In this document: positions 1 to 8,511 of the stretch, piece by piece
How positions within the stretch are numbered: position 1 is the first letter of the stretch
Layout: each line of letters begins with the position of its first letter
Assembly (NCBI GenBank): GCA_021772095.1
Contig: JADYXR010000213.1
Coordinates: forward strand, 1-52,068
Direction: 5' to 3'
From: Candidatus Obscuribacter sp.
GTDB lineage: Bacteria > Cyanobacteriota > Vampirovibrionia > Obscuribacterales > Obscuribacteraceae
Length of the DNA: 52,068 nt
Position numbers and translations under genes: made by a program
The notes under the pieces: generated by a model
Seen by the model: the letters and a program-made list of their open reading frames with translations, nothing else
Database searches by the model: none
Told to the model about the DNA's origin: nothing

Positions 1-100
1 CGGCTACAGCTAGCGCTGTACGCCTCTGTGGCGGTATCATTCCAATCTCTAAAGGTAATTACAATGGACTACCTTTGACACAAAATTATTGACAGATCCC

Positions 101-126
101 AGAGGGAAGGATTCATCCTTTCCTCT
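101..126. terminator. Stem-loop, possible terminator of an upstream gene
   Basis: Arms 101-112 and 115-126 pair over 12 positions (AGAGGGAAGGAT with ATCCTTTCCTCT; one G-T wobble) around a 2-nt centre. There is no T-run on either side, so it is a dyad of uncertain role rather than a proven intrinsic terminator. Confidence 0.35.
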
Positions 127-184
127 GCTCGCCACTTAAAAAAATAAACAACTCCATTGTCCTGCCAAGACGGGGGAGGGGAGC

Positions 185-262
185 AAAGTACGCCAAAAAA
201 GTGCCGAATTTGGCGTACTTTTCTTCACCTTGACGTCAATAATCAGGGTTTTGGCGTACTTT
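185..262 (+). repeat. 13-bp inverted repeat with a third direct copy
   Basis: AAAGTACGCCAAA (185-197) and TTTGGCGTACTTT (209-221) are perfect inverted copies around an 11-nt loop. The second arm is repeated once more at 249-262, and both plus-orientation copies are followed by similar TTCACCTT text. The first pair could act as a terminator hairpin; three copies of one core also suit a protein-binding site. Confidence 0.55.
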
Positions 263-320
263 CCTTCACCTTTACCTTTTGCCTCTACGCCTCTACACCT
301 CTACACCTTTGCCTTTTGCG

Positions 321-355
321 TTTGCCTTTGCCTTTGCCTTTGCCTTTGCCTTTGC
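321..355 (+). repeat. Hexanucleotide microsatellite (TTTGCC)n
   Basis: Five perfect TTTGCC units (321-350) are followed by a partial sixth. Interrupted copies of the same pyrimidine-rich text lie on both sides (about 268-320 and 367-393). It lies outside any gene I can support, so it is probably simple-sequence expansion; such tracts can vary in copy number by slippage. Confidence 0.8.
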
Positions 356-709
356 AATTTTTTTTTGCCGCCTTTGCCTTTTGCCTTTAAAACTTTAAAA
401 CTCAAGCCTGCTACATGACCCAGTAGCTATGCATTTGACATCAAAAAAAACAAAGCCGTCCCAAAAACGGAAACAGAAGGACTGGTGCGCCCTTCTGCTC
501 CCGAAAAGCTATACGCTGTTTGTGGTTACCGAAACGAATAAGTGACTCGCCGAGGGACAGCGAACCGGCGGCCACCGAATATGGTGCCTGAGGCATCGGC
601 GGGTAGACGATGCCGTTGAGGCTTTCTTCTTCAGGTCGATTTCGTCAAACCAGTGAGCAAATCGTCGCTCACCGGCAAGCAGTCTTCGCGCAGTTTTCCG
701 CTCGGAGAC

Positions 710-1009
710 TCAATCCTTGCGCATGAAGGCGATTGCGCCAATGAAGAGACTTACGCCGGCGCCGATTCCGACAGTGACCGACTGAGTGGCGAACCATGCG
801 GAGATACCGATCAGCATGGACGTCGGAAGTAAAAGCGCGAAACAACAGAAAAAAAGCAGAATCTTTTCTTCGCCAGAAATCCGCTGTTCTCTGTGTCGGA
901 GAATGGCGAAAAGACAATAGGCGATGGTCAGCAATTCGAGTACGATAAGGATCGCAGGCGCTTCTGGAAAAATGCGCAACAGCCATCCGGCTCCGTCGCG
1001 AGCTGGCAT
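710..1009 (-). CDS. Small integral membrane protein, function unknown
   Basis: A 99-residue protein with three hydrophobic segments (about residues 15-36, 47-73 and 76-96), consistent with three membrane spans and short charged loops (HREQRISGEEK between the first and second). I do not recognise a family. The ATG at 1009 is preceded by AAGAGG at a normal distance, which supports this frame over the longer overlapping frame at 669-1427, whose translation is Arg/Ser/Pro-rich shadow sequence. It is the last gene of a minus-strand run and is separated from the next gene upstream by about 210 nt containing a strong hairpin, so it probably has its own promoter. Confidence 0.6.
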   Translation of the reverse strand: MPARDGAGWLLRIFPEAPAILIVLELLTIAYCLFAILRHREQRISGEEKILLFFCCFALLLPTSMLIGISAWFATQSVTVGIGAGVSLFIGAIAFMRKD

Positions 1010-1145
1010 ATAGTGAACCTCTTAAATTTGTCGGGATTGGGCGAATCGATCGGTCGGGAAGCTGGAGCAATGCACCACCGGCGGTGAGTCTTTCGGATAT
1101 GTCTGCTCCGATTGGGACAGCATTCCTGCAGTCCGCAGAACCAAG

Positions 1146-1182
1146 CCACAGTGGTTCTGGCGAATTGCCAAAACCACTGTGG
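1146..1182 (-). terminator. Long stem-loop downstream of the 397-residue orphan
   Basis: Positions 1146-1161 pair with 1167-1182 (15 of 16, one mismatch) around a 5-nt loop; the outer arm is CCACAGTGGTT. It begins 37 nt past the stop codon of the minus-strand gene at 1219-2412. No T-run follows on the minus strand, so it could be a factor-assisted terminator or an mRNA 3'-end stabiliser. Confidence 0.55.
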
Positions 1183-1218
1183 GCACCGGGATTTCCGTCG
1201 GCTTCAGCGCAGCCGAGG

Positions 1219-2412
1219 CTACTTTTCGTAGCGCTGCAAGTCGATGTAACGGCCATCGTTGCCGAAGATCCAGCGCAAGTGATTGAAAGGATCCTGGCCC
1301 GAACAAACCGCCAGCTCGTCGCACAGACTGTGCTGCGCAACTTCGGCGATGTCCGCGGTGGCGACCAACTCAGCCTTCCACTTGTCCTCGAGCAGCCGCA
1401 AGCCACGCGCGATGGCGTCGCCGGCAAGCACGTTGTTCATTGCCACCAGCTTCGAGATCGGAACCTTGGCGTCGTTTTTATCAACGCAGGGAGCCAGGCG
1501 GCCGACCAGAGAGGAGAGCCGGGTCTCGAGCGCAGCAACCTCCTGCAACGCCCGGGTCACAGCGACTCGATACGAAAGGAATTCGACGCGCTTGTCGGCT
1601 TGCTGGTTCTTCAACACTGCCACGGCTTCGGCGCTGACCGCCATAGCTGAGAGCAACCGTTGCGCGTACTGCGGCTCGCCGAGCCGGTCTTTGGCAACGA
1701 AGTACTGATTCCAGTTGCTGCGGTAGTGTTCCGACTGCAGGCAGGTCAGCGCCGAATTGCCCGCCGCAACCAGCTCGTCGTTGAGGTCCGCGCCGATCAA
1801 CTGCCACTCGTTGATGTCGGCGTGCTTGATCGGAATCAGCAACATGACGAAGTTGGCATGCCGTTCAGCATCCGGAGCCTGACTGTTGCTGCCGTCCTTG
1901 AGGAACCGCTGAAACGAGGTTTCCAGTCCGACACGAGATGATCCCGTGGTCGGATCGTGGTCGACGCTACTATCGTGCCTGGCGGACGCCGCCTGGAAGG
2001 CTTGTTCGCACTGACGAGCCCGCGTCAACGTCAGCCCGCCCAGATCATTGCGGTCGCAAAAATCGGCGATGTGCGGCATGGTGGCGACGATCTTGGTGAC
2101 CTGCTTAGCCGCGACCAACCTCGCTTTGCGCAGCTGGCTAAACGAAAGAAACAAAGCCAGCCTTCCGCTTTGATGCGAACAGCGCAGTCGCGTAACCTGG
2201 TCGACCACGCGCTGGAGATTCTCCCGCGTATCGGCGGCGGCGGCGATCCGTCCGCGGACCTTGTGCTCGTCGAGAGCAGCTTTGTGCGTGTTCAGGAATT
2301 CCTGCACGTCTGCCATCCGCGCCACGATGGCGTTGAAGTGGCTGACGGCTACCTCGAGTTCGGAGGCCAGCGGTCGGACGTCGACCTGGCGCACCCACGT
2401 CTGTGAGGTCAT
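1219..2412 (-). CDS. Orphan alpha-helical protein, 397 residues
   Basis: Not recognised. The translation is Ala/Leu/Arg-rich with long amphipathic helical stretches (about 15-110 and 250-330), few Gly/Pro and no signal peptide or membrane span, so it is probably a cytosolic helical-bundle or coiled-coil protein. The ATG at 2412 has only a weak upstream AGG-type ribosome site. It is on the same strand as the membrane-protein genes upstream (2602-6870), but a stem-loop at 2552-2583 separates it from the DUF502 gene. Codon use (G/C-rich third positions) matches the neighbours and the opposite frames read as shadow, which supports real coding. Confidence 0.6.
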   Translation of the reverse strand: MTSQTWVRQVDVRPLASELEVAVSHFNAIVARMADVQEFLNTHKAALDEHKVRGRIAAAADTRENLQRVVDQVTRLRCSHQSGRLALFLSFSQLRKARLVAAKQVTKIVATMPHIADFCDRNDLGGLTLTRARQCEQAFQAASARHDSSVDHDPTTGSSRVGLETSFQRFLKDGSNSQAPDAERHANFVMLLIPIKHADINEWQLIGADLNDELVAAGNSALTCLQSEHYRSNWNQYFVAKDRLGEPQYAQRLLSAMAVSAEAVAVLKNQQADKRVEFLSYRVAVTRALQEVAALETRLSSLVGRLAPCVDKNDAKVPISKLVAMNNVLAGDAIARGLRLLEDKWKAELVATADIAEVAQHSLCDELAVCSGQDPFNHLRWIFGNDGRYIDLQRYEK

Positions 2413-2551
2413 GATGTTATACCTGTTGCCAGAGCTTGTGGTTTTGGCACAGTCGCTGCACGCGGGCTGCAGCGCGAATGTACCGCCAGACGAACCGCGG
2501 CAAATGTAAGACCGTCATAGTCCTACAAAACTAACCACGATTCGCAAAAGA

Positions 2552-2583
2552 GAGGGGTCGAGCGACGAACTCACCCCTCGACC
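2552..2583 (-). terminator. Hairpin after the DUF502 gene
   Basis: Two alternative 7-bp pairings overlap: GAGGGGT (2552-2558) with ACCCCTC (2573-2579), and GGTCGAG (2556-2562) with CTCGACC (2577-2583). On the minus strand the stem is followed by TCTTTTG. It lies 19 nt past the stop at 2602, so an intrinsic terminator is likely. Confidence 0.6.
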
Positions 2584-2601
2584 GAATGCGGCTGCGGGCG
2601 G

Positions 2602-3285
2602 TCAACGTTGACCGATGTCGGCCTTATTGACGGGCAGCTTCAGTTTTTCTGGTGCCACCACCCCCAGTGACACATAGAACTGCAGTCCTTCTTCGACGGT
2701 CATCTCGAGATCGATGCAGAGCCGCTCCGGCACAAGACAAATGCCCTGCACACCGGTGGGCGGATTCGGAATCACGACCTTGAGGAAGACTTCTTCGCTG
2801 CCGTCGGCATAAACCATCGTTGTCTTGCCGGAGACGAACGCCTTAGTGAAGATGCCGGCGTGCGGATACGGAATCAAGACGACGCGCTCGAACGGCGAAC
2901 CCTTCTCGAGGTCGAAGAAAGCAGCCATTTTGCGCGTGTTGCGATAGATAAAACCGATTCCCGGCAGTTTCATGATCTGGCTTTCGAACCAGAGCACGAT
3001 GCGCTCGCCCCAACGCCAGGAAACGAATCCACCCATGACGGTCAGAATCAGCAAGAGCAAGACGAAGCTCAGAAGCGGACTTTCGCCGTTGGTGAGCGGA
3101 CCGACTTGCAACCAGGTCGGCACGATCAGGTCAATCAGCGTGCGCGTGATCGGACCGACGACCTTGTCGGCGACCCCGAAGACGATGCTCAAAAGCCAGA
3201 TCGTGAAGATTCCCGGTCCGCTCAAAATCAGACCGCGCATGAGACATTTGCGAATCAATTCTTTAGTCTGTCGCTGGATAGCCAT
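2602..3285 (-). CDS. DUF502 family inner-membrane protein
   Basis: A 227-residue protein with two membrane spans (about 15-38 and 60-85), then a soluble region. It shows the DUF502 pattern: a FERVVLIPYP segment, a GKTTMVYADG-type loop, IPNPPTGVQG, a VPERLCIDLEMTVEEGLQFYVSLG ending split by short loops, and overall the usual length. The biochemical role of DUF502 proteins is unknown. I chose the ATG at 3285 because AAAAGGAG lies just upstream; an alternative start at 3357 would add 24 residues without family likeness. It belongs to a minus-strand cluster of membrane proteins (DUF2339 protein, two small paralogues), suggesting a shared envelope role. Confidence 0.85.
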   Translation of the reverse strand: MAIQRQTKELIRKCLMRGLILSGPGIFTIWLLSIVFGVADKVVGPITRTLIDLIVPTWLQVGPLTNGESPLLSFVLLLLILTVMGGFVSWRWGERIVLWFESQIMKLPGIGFIYRNTRKMAAFFDLEKGSPFERVVLIPYPHAGIFTKAFVSGKTTMVYADGSEEVFLKVVIPNPPTGVQGICLVPERLCIDLEMTVEEGLQFYVSLGVVAPEKLKLPVNKADIGQR

Positions 3286-3322
3286 CAGCAGAACTCCTTT
3301 TAAGAGTGGTTGTTGAAAAAAT

Positions 3323-3349
3323 GGTGTGGCGCACCGCAGTGGCCACACC
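3323..3349. repeat. 8-bp dyad upstream of the DUF502 gene
   Basis: GGTGTGGC (3323-3330) and GCCACACC (3342-3349) are perfect inverted arms around an 11-nt loop, 38 nt upstream of the DUF502 start codon. It could be an operator or a 5'-leader hairpin. Confidence 0.5.
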
Positions 3350-3386
3350 GGATTCATAAACGCACCGTTGGGCGCGTGTCGTCACA

Positions 3387-3402
3387 GCACCATAGGTGGT
3401 GC
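3387..3402. repeat. GCACCA/TGGTGC palindrome, dispersed family
   Basis: GCACCA and TGGTGC are separated by TAGG. Variants with the same GCACC...GGTGC core recur in other intergenic gaps of the window (near 8432, 13522, 27200, 30251, 34031, 35519 and 41152). Confidence 0.55.
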
Positions 3403-3503
3403 CGAACCGAAAACGAGAACAGCGACCTCACACGAATGTAAGACGGCATGCTCTGAGCGTCTCGGCAATCCCAGGGCGGAAGCTTCGCACTTCCACCTCA
3501 TGT

Positions 3504-3785
3504 TCAGACCGGCTTGACGTTATTGCCGCGGTTCATCAGAAGCCCGACCCAGACGCCGGATGCCAGATGGAGACCGCCCATGCAAAGGATGGCGGTCAGC
3601 CCGATCGGGTCAGCTTGCAAGCCGAACCGCACGTAGCAGACCACCACGGCGATCAGAATGGAAGGCACCAGGGTGTGTTTACCGCAGCGGGCAGCAGCCC
3701 AGATACCGACGAGGAAGGTCAAAGCGAACCAGATGGTGGCTCCGGCAGTGGAGAGACCAACGGTGTAGTGCATGATCGTGTCCAT
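3504..3785 (-). CDS. Small membrane protein, paralogue of its upstream neighbour
   Basis: A 93-residue protein with three hydrophobic segments (about 8-33, 40-60 and 66-86). It aligns with the neighbouring 87-residue protein at 3892-4155: shared W-F, F-VG, R-G, TLxPSIxIA, a conserved Arg before the second loop, a His in the third segment and L-R near the end. The ATG at 3785 follows AAAGAGAAT; an upstream start at 3830 lacks a comparable site. Unknown function. Tandem duplication within a run of membrane-protein genes suggests partners in one membrane complex. Confidence 0.65.
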   Translation of the reverse strand: MDTIMHYTVGLSTAGATIWFALTFLVGIWAAARCGKHTLVPSILIAVVVCYVRFGLQADPIGLTAILCMGGLHLASGVWVGLLMNRGNNVKPV

Positions 3786-3891
3786 GTTCGAATTCTCTTT
3801 CGTGTTATGCGTCAAGCGCTGATGCATCAACGACTGTGATGCGAAGCGCAGACTGTGGTGGATGGAAGACTAAACGGTTAAATCGGTCGAA

Positions 3892-4155
3892 TCAGGCGCG
3901 CCGAGTCGACCTGAGAATCAAAACCGTGAGGCAGGCGATCGCCACGTGCACGACCGAAACGGACGCGATAGCGAGAAACTCCAGCGGCGGCGAGAAGCCG
4001 CGGATCAGGCTGAAGACCGGGATAGCGATGATGGACGGCCAGAGCGTCGCAAACCCGTACTTGCGAACGAGGCACAGACCGACGACAAAGCCGGCGATAA
4101 ACCAGAGTCCGGCCACCAGAGGCGAGCCGGCGGCAGCGTGAAGAGCAGTGTTCAT
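3892..4155 (-). CDS. Small membrane protein, first of a tandem paralogous pair
   Basis: An 87-residue, three-segment membrane protein (about 12-30, 36-52 and 58-82) ending in a basic RSTRRA tail, which by the positive-inside rule suggests a cytoplasmic C-terminus. GGAG precedes the ATG at 4155 with good spacing. It is homologous to the next gene downstream (3504-3785), sharing the TLxPSI core and an Arg-Gly pair. It lies about 145 nt past the end of the DUF2339 gene with a terminator-like hairpin between them, so it is probably transcribed separately or by read-through. I do not recognise a named family. Confidence 0.65.
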   Translation of the reverse strand: MNTALHAAAGSPLVAGLWFIAGFVVGLCLVRKYGFATLWPSIIAIPVFSLIRGFSPPLEFLAIASVSVVHVAIACLTVLILRSTRRA

Positions 4156-4244
4156 GATTGTCTCCTGTAGGAGCTAGAGTGAGTGTGTCGAGCGCGAATC
4201 CAACCACACGAGAGGACCGCAACTCGAAAAGCGCAGACGGAAAC

Positions 4245-4264
4245 GGCGCCCGGGTTTGGGCGCC
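4245..4264 (-). terminator. GC-rich hairpin after the DUF2339 gene
   Basis: GGCGCCC (4245-4251) pairs perfectly with GGGCGCC (4258-4264) around GGGTTT. On the minus strand it is followed by GTTTCCG and starts about 36 nt past the DUF2339 stop, so a terminator is plausible. Confidence 0.55.
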
Positions 4265-4299
4265 TCCTTAAAAACAGAGTCAAGCCCTGAGGCTCAAAC

Positions 4300-6870
4300 T
4301 CAGACCCTTGGCGTGGTGTCACCCCTGGTGTCATCCACGGGCGCGAACATCTTATTGAACTTGCCGCCCAGGAAGGCAGCGGCGAGCATGAACAAGCCGC
4401 CGAGGACGAAGCTGATGATGCGCCAGATCGGCTCAGCATCGGTCAGGTCGTACAAGGCCAGCTTGCCGACCAGAAGTCCGAACACCGCAAGCGCGGAGAG
4501 CAAGAACTGCCGGTCGCGGACAAGGAAGGCCGAACCGATCAGCGCGAAGCCCTCGATGGCGAGCGCAACAGCCAGGTGCTGCCAGCTGAGCAGATTCATG
4601 AACGACACGGTGAGCAACACCGTACCGGCCAACGAATAGAACCCGCTCAGGTTGAGGTCCTTCAAGAAGTCGGGAGCACCGACTTCTTCAAAGATCACCT
4701 TGTTGAGTTCGACGTCCTGCCTGGCGGACAGGAAGCGGTGCGCCGCATAGATGGCGTACAACGTCACCACGGTCGGGATTACGACAAGCCAGCTCCACGA
4801 CCCGAGAATCGCGAGCAGGCCAAGCGCGGCGAGCGCAGCAGCGACGTTGCTGGCCGCCCGCACGATCGGATCGCGCACGGCAAAGCCGACAGCCAGAAGC
4901 ACCAGCGCTTCGATGCTCGCCACCACTGGCAGTGCATTAGCATCGACCTTGAGGTAGGTGAGCAGCAGCCCGGTGATGATACCGGCGACAGTCAAGACGA
5001 CGTAAATCAGACCGTTTCGACCAGCCATGACGAAAGTCGCGAAGCGCCCGGTTCGGTACAACGCCGCGAAGGCGAACGTGATACCGAGTACGATGGCAAT
5101 TTGCGGCAACGCGATTTGCGATGCAGTCGCGAGCGCAGCTACCAGAGCCGTTCCCAGGTAGACCTTGGAAGCGGCGCTTGTGGTCGCGAGGTAGAGCCGT
5201 TGTGCGGCCAAACCCAGAATCAGAGCCTCGACAGCCAGGATAGCAGCCGTCGCGTACGCGGGCGCTTGCACGAGCGTCAGCCCCCAGACCAGACCCAGAG
5301 CGGCAACCGCGTATCCGACCGCAGCGAAGTCAGCAGCACTGAGCCCCCAGTCACCAACGCGCACCACGCGCCGGTACAGGAAGGACGTCACACCGAGCGC
5401 GCAGGCAGCGAAGCCGCCGACCAGCACATTGTGCGGAATGGTGACGATATAGTCGAAGATGGGAGTGCCGTTGTACAGCTCGCCTTCGATGACGAACTTG
5501 CCGAGGCTGACCACGGCGAGAGTGAGAGCAAATGCGCGGAACGAGACATACTTGTTACGCAACCCGATGAAAACGAGCAGCGGCACCTCGAAGAACCAGA
5601 CAGCAAGCGTCGCTGTCGGATCGAGCTTCATCGCCAGGGCGGACGACACCAGCGCCAGCCCTACAAAGGAGCTGACCACCGCGTTTTCTTTCCAGGCCAC
5701 AGCGCGAGCGGCGATTGCCGTCGCGAAATACGCGGCGCCAAGACCGGCGAGCAAGATGTACACCGAATCGGCATACACGGAAGCAATCGCATACAGTGAG
5801 GCGGCGATGAAAGCGGCGCCGTTGAGCAGGCTGACGCCGAAGAGGAAGCGCGGCTTCAGCGCTTTGACGTCGTCGGTCAGCACCTCCAGCACGTCACCAC
5901 CCTCGGTGGCATGATCGCGGCTGGCGAACAACCGGAAGCTGACGACGTTCCACACCAACCAGAAGGTGGCGAGGAATCCAGCCGACAGCCAGAAGCCGGA
6001 GGCACCGCCGACCGCCTCGATCTGCGGCTGCGTGAACAGCAAGTAGGTCAAATACGACCCCGAGCAAGCCAGACCGTAGACGCTGTACCAGCGCTGACGG
6101 ACGACCACAATCGAAAGACCGACCATGAGCACGACAGTGGCGAGCACGGTGAAGCCGCTGACCGCACTGAGCGAGATTGTGCCGAAGGCGAGCAGCGTCG
6201 AGAGCAGAGCCATGGCTTCGGAACGCCGGGCGACGGAGTGAGCCATCGAGGCCCCAGCGATAACCAGCAGACCCCACATCGCCAATAGCGGGTCGTCGAG
6301 AACCTTGACCGATTCGATGTTCTGAGCGGCGTACATGACGAAATACGCCAGAGCATAGCCACCACCGGTGATGGCTTGGCCATACCAACCCCAGTTCTTC
6401 TTCCGCGAGAACACTTCACCACCAGCCACGAAAGCGGCAGCAGTGCCGAATCCCGCGAGAATCTTGAAGATGGCGCCGAAGTACTGCCAGGAGTAGCCGA
6501 CGGCGTAGCACAGACCGACAACTACGACAGCGACGCCGACGCGGCTGAGAATGACAGGCGCTTTGCGCGTCAAGTAATCACCCCACGGCTCGGTCGGAAC
6601 CGGCGGTGTGGTGGGCTTGGGGACGACAGGTGGCGCGTCGGGTTTGGACTCGACGGGCACACCGGGCGGATCCACAGGCGCTGGTTTGATGACCGGGGGA
6701 ACGGTCGGGACAGGCTCAGGAAGCGGCTTCGTGACGATGCCGTTCTTGAGCTCGAGAGCTGCGATGCGGGATTCCTGCTTGCCGGTCAATTCGGTCAAGG
6801 ACGCCACTTGCGCCTTGAGACCTCGAACTTCGCCGGCAAGACCAGTTTCCTCAGGTGTTTGCTGAGACAA
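4300..6870 (-). CDS. DUF2339 large polytopic membrane protein
   Basis: About 856 residues. A short coiled-coil (about 10-42, LKAQVASLTELTGKQE region) leads into a Pro/Val-rich linker (about 45-95), followed by a membrane domain of more than 20 closely packed hydrophobic segments to near the C-terminus. That is the standard DUF2339 architecture. Hallmarks include a WGxYLTRKAPVILSRVG-like entry into the first span, GYSWQYFG, and the RKKNWGWYGQAITGGGYAL region. The function of the family is not established. Start: a TTG at 6870 preceded by GGAG at 8-nt spacing fits better than the in-frame TTG at 6945, which has no ribosome site. It is the first gene of the minus-strand membrane cluster; the 800-nt gap upstream holds its promoter. 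Confidence 0.85.
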   Translation of the reverse strand: MSQQTPEETGLAGEVRGLKAQVASLTELTGKQESRIAALELKNGIVTKPLPEPVPTVPPVIKPAPVDPPGVPVESKPDAPPVVPKPTTPPVPTEPWGDYLTRKAPVILSRVGVAVVVVGLCYAVGYSWQYFGAIFKILAGFGTAAAFVAGGEVFSRKKNWGWYGQAITGGGYALAYFVMYAAQNIESVKVLDDPLLAMWGLLVIAGASMAHSVARRSEAMALLSTLLAFGTISLSAVSGFTVLATVVLMVGLSIVVVRQRWYSVYGLACSGSYLTYLLFTQPQIEAVGGASGFWLSAGFLATFWLVWNVVSFRLFASRDHATEGGDVLEVLTDDVKALKPRFLFGVSLLNGAAFIAASLYAIASVYADSVYILLAGLGAAYFATAIAARAVAWKENAVVSSFVGLALVSSALAMKLDPTATLAVWFFEVPLLVFIGLRNKYVSFRAFALTLAVVSLGKFVIEGELYNGTPIFDYIVTIPHNVLVGGFAACALGVTSFLYRRVVRVGDWGLSAADFAAVGYAVAALGLVWGLTLVQAPAYATAAILAVEALILGLAAQRLYLATTSAASKVYLGTALVAALATASQIALPQIAIVLGITFAFAALYRTGRFATFVMAGRNGLIYVVLTVAGIITGLLLTYLKVDANALPVVASIEALVLLAVGFAVRDPIVRAASNVAAALAALGLLAILGSWSWLVVIPTVVTLYAIYAAHRFLSARQDVELNKVIFEEVGAPDFLKDLNLSGFYSLAGTVLLTVSFMNLLSWQHLAVALAIEGFALIGSAFLVRDRQFLLSALAVFGLLVGKLALYDLTDAEPIWRIISFVLGGLFMLAAAFLGGKFNKMFAPVDDTRGDTTPRV

Positions 6871-7683
6871 GAAAATATCTCCAGGTAGAGTTAAGCGCGC
6901 TGCTGTTTCCTCTTTTCGAAGCAACCGCGCTCGTCGTGAATACAACTCGAAACCTGTCCGTACTTCACTACACGCGCCTTGAGCAGGAGGTGTTAAAAGT
7001 GAATCGAGACAGAGTAAGGCTCTTAGTGAGTTAAGGGCAGAGTTTCAAGAGGAAAAAGGGGAACGCTTAAAGCTAGTGATCCGAACGCGCGCGTTCAAGT
7101 TCCACCAGGGCTCCTTAGAGAAGCAAAATCAAAAAAAATTGTTGATTCATCACTGAGTATTAGTTCACCAAACCCGAAACTCAAGCAGGCAGATAGAATC
7201 GGGATGTGGCGCTCGGCGTCGAAGTTCTCGCGAGCTCTCATCTATCGAGCCTTAACAATATCGAATTTGCAAACGCATGTAACATCGCTAATCGTGCTCG
7301 CGAAGCAAAACATAAACGAGCTGCGCGAGCCGGTCTTTGCAACTCAAAAACCCACAGATTCTGCCGTGAAGCGATCGACCAACATCCGTTCAGCATTCAA
7401 GCATTGAGATTTCACGAATCGAAACGAAACACCCGGTGATCTTTGTTGAGAACTTGATCTCCAATCGAGGAGAGTTTAGTCATTCCAAAACCCAATTCTT
7501 TTTTCAGGACTAAACCAAAACAGATCTCGCTGAAACCCAGAGCATCTCTATCGCTCCCAACCATTTCGTTCTCGAAAAAACGAGCGACCCACCCTGCCGT
7601 CAACTCACAGCACGCGTCACATCGCATCTCACTCTCCACACAAGCGCGACACTTCGCACAAAGCTTGTTAGACAGGACGAGAA
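6871..7683. other. Divergent intergenic region, no gene seen
   Basis: About 810 nt between the DUF2339 gene (leftward) and the orphan at 7684 (rightward). It is A/T-richer than its flanks, with short frames that lack ribosome sites and recognisable products. It presumably holds the promoters of both flanking genes; I could not single out a convincing -35/-10 pair. Confidence 0.5.
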
Positions 7684-8277
7684 ATGAACATCGACGAACT
7701 CTTTCGGCGGTTTCGCAGCAACACCCAAAAGCGCGCTCAGGCTGAGCGACTCAAGCGCGCGGCGATGGAACAATGGATCTCGTCGGGCGACTATCACGAC
7801 GAAATCGCCTACATTCGCGCTGACATCGCCGTCTTCGTAGTCGACCTCCAGACCTTACGCGCCGAGTTCCAGAGCCTGAAACCGAAACTGTCCCTCGGGA
7901 AGACTCCGTCGCATCGCCTGGCCAAGATCGGTCGAAACCAGGTCGACACCTTCCTAGATGGCTTGCGGGTCTGCCTCCTGCTCCTCGACGAAGCGGAAGA
8001 CATCGTTGTCTTCAGCGGTTTCACGCGCGCCCAGGTCAATGCACGGATTGCCGAGGTCACCGAATTCGTCAGAGAAATGCACGAGAACTACGGCGCCGCC
8101 GAGAACCTCCTGCTCATTCGCAGGATGCTCGACAATGCCATCAGGTTTCGAGCATCGGCTGACGCGATCAAGGACTCTCTGGACTCACCCAATCCGCTGA
8201 CCCGCATGATTCGCTTCTTTCGACGACTGGCTCGATCGCGCAACGAGGCGCTCCAGCCAACCAATGCCAGCCGCTGA
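7684..8277 (+). CDS. Orphan helical protein, 197 residues
   Basis: Not recognised. It is highly charged (Arg/Glu/Asp) and predicted mostly helical, with heptad-like stretches around residues 45-70 and 105-150, and no signal peptide or membrane span. AGGACGAG precedes the ATG. The last codons and the stop lie inside the first unit of a ~40-bp direct repeat that continues past the gene (8260-8358), so the C-terminal residues may have been altered by repeat spread. The next genes on this strand are small orphans, each with its own ribosome site and separated by hairpins. Confidence 0.6.
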   Translation: MNIDELFRRFRSNTQKRAQAERLKRAAMEQWISSGDYHDEIAYIRADIAVFVVDLQTLRAEFQSLKPKLSLGKTPSHRLAKIGRNQVDTFLDGLRVCLLLLDEAEDIVVFSGFTRAQVNARIAEVTEFVREMHENYGAAENLLLIRRMLDNAIRFRASADAIKDSLDSPNPLTRMIRFFRRLARSRNEALQPTNASR

Positions 8278-8358
8278 ACGCCCAGGCACCACAGGCAACT
8301 CAGGCTAGCCGCTGATCGGAAGCCCTGGCACCACAGCAACCAATGCCAGCCGACAACC
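8260..8358 (+). repeat. Imperfect ~40-bp direct repeats overlapping a stop codon
   Basis: Unit 1 (about 8260-8299) and unit 2 (about 8300-8340) share AGCCGCTGA, an 8-10 nt variable stretch, GGCACCACAG and CAAC; a third partial unit (CAATGCCAGCCG) follows to about 8358. The TGA in unit 1 is the stop codon of the upstream gene. Confidence 0.6.
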
Positions 8359-8431
8359 GCCTGAAAAAAACACGCCCGCCGGTGACACTAGCCGACGACT
8401 TCGATACTCGGCAATATCAGTGCGCGCGGTG

Positions 8432-8447
8432 GCACTACAGGTAGTGC
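8432..8447. repeat. GCACTAC/GTAGTGC palindrome
   Basis: Perfect 7-bp arms around AG. A variant of the dispersed GCACC...GGTGC palindrome family, in the gap between the orphans at 7684 and 8801. Confidence 0.5.
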
Positions 8448-8511
8448 TGTGGGAATTGCACCACTAAGGACGAACTCGACCGAAGGGTGTTTTTCGGCAA
8501 ACGTTCAAAAC

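Larger units (their letters stand above)
1..709. other. Gene-poor start of window
   Basis: I see no convincing gene here. The reading frames overlapping 157-418 translate into low-complexity Leu/Pro/Cys peptides produced by a hexanucleotide repeat, so I reject them. The stretch holds two dyads and the repeat, listed separately. A short open frame runs in from position 1 and stops at 76-78; it could be the tail of an upstream gene, but 25 codons are not enough to say. Confidence 0.5.

Noticed and set aside
157..418. Short Leu-rich frames near the window start
   Set aside because: They arise from the TTTGCC hexanucleotide repeat.
669..1427. Open frame overlapping two minus-strand genes
   Set aside because: Its Arg/Ser/Pro-rich translation is out of frame with both better-supported genes and it lacks a ribosome site.
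4576..5799. Long open frame (407 codons) on the plus strand
   Set aside because: It is antisense to the DUF2339 gene, has Gln/Arg/Glu-rich shadow composition and no ribosome site.
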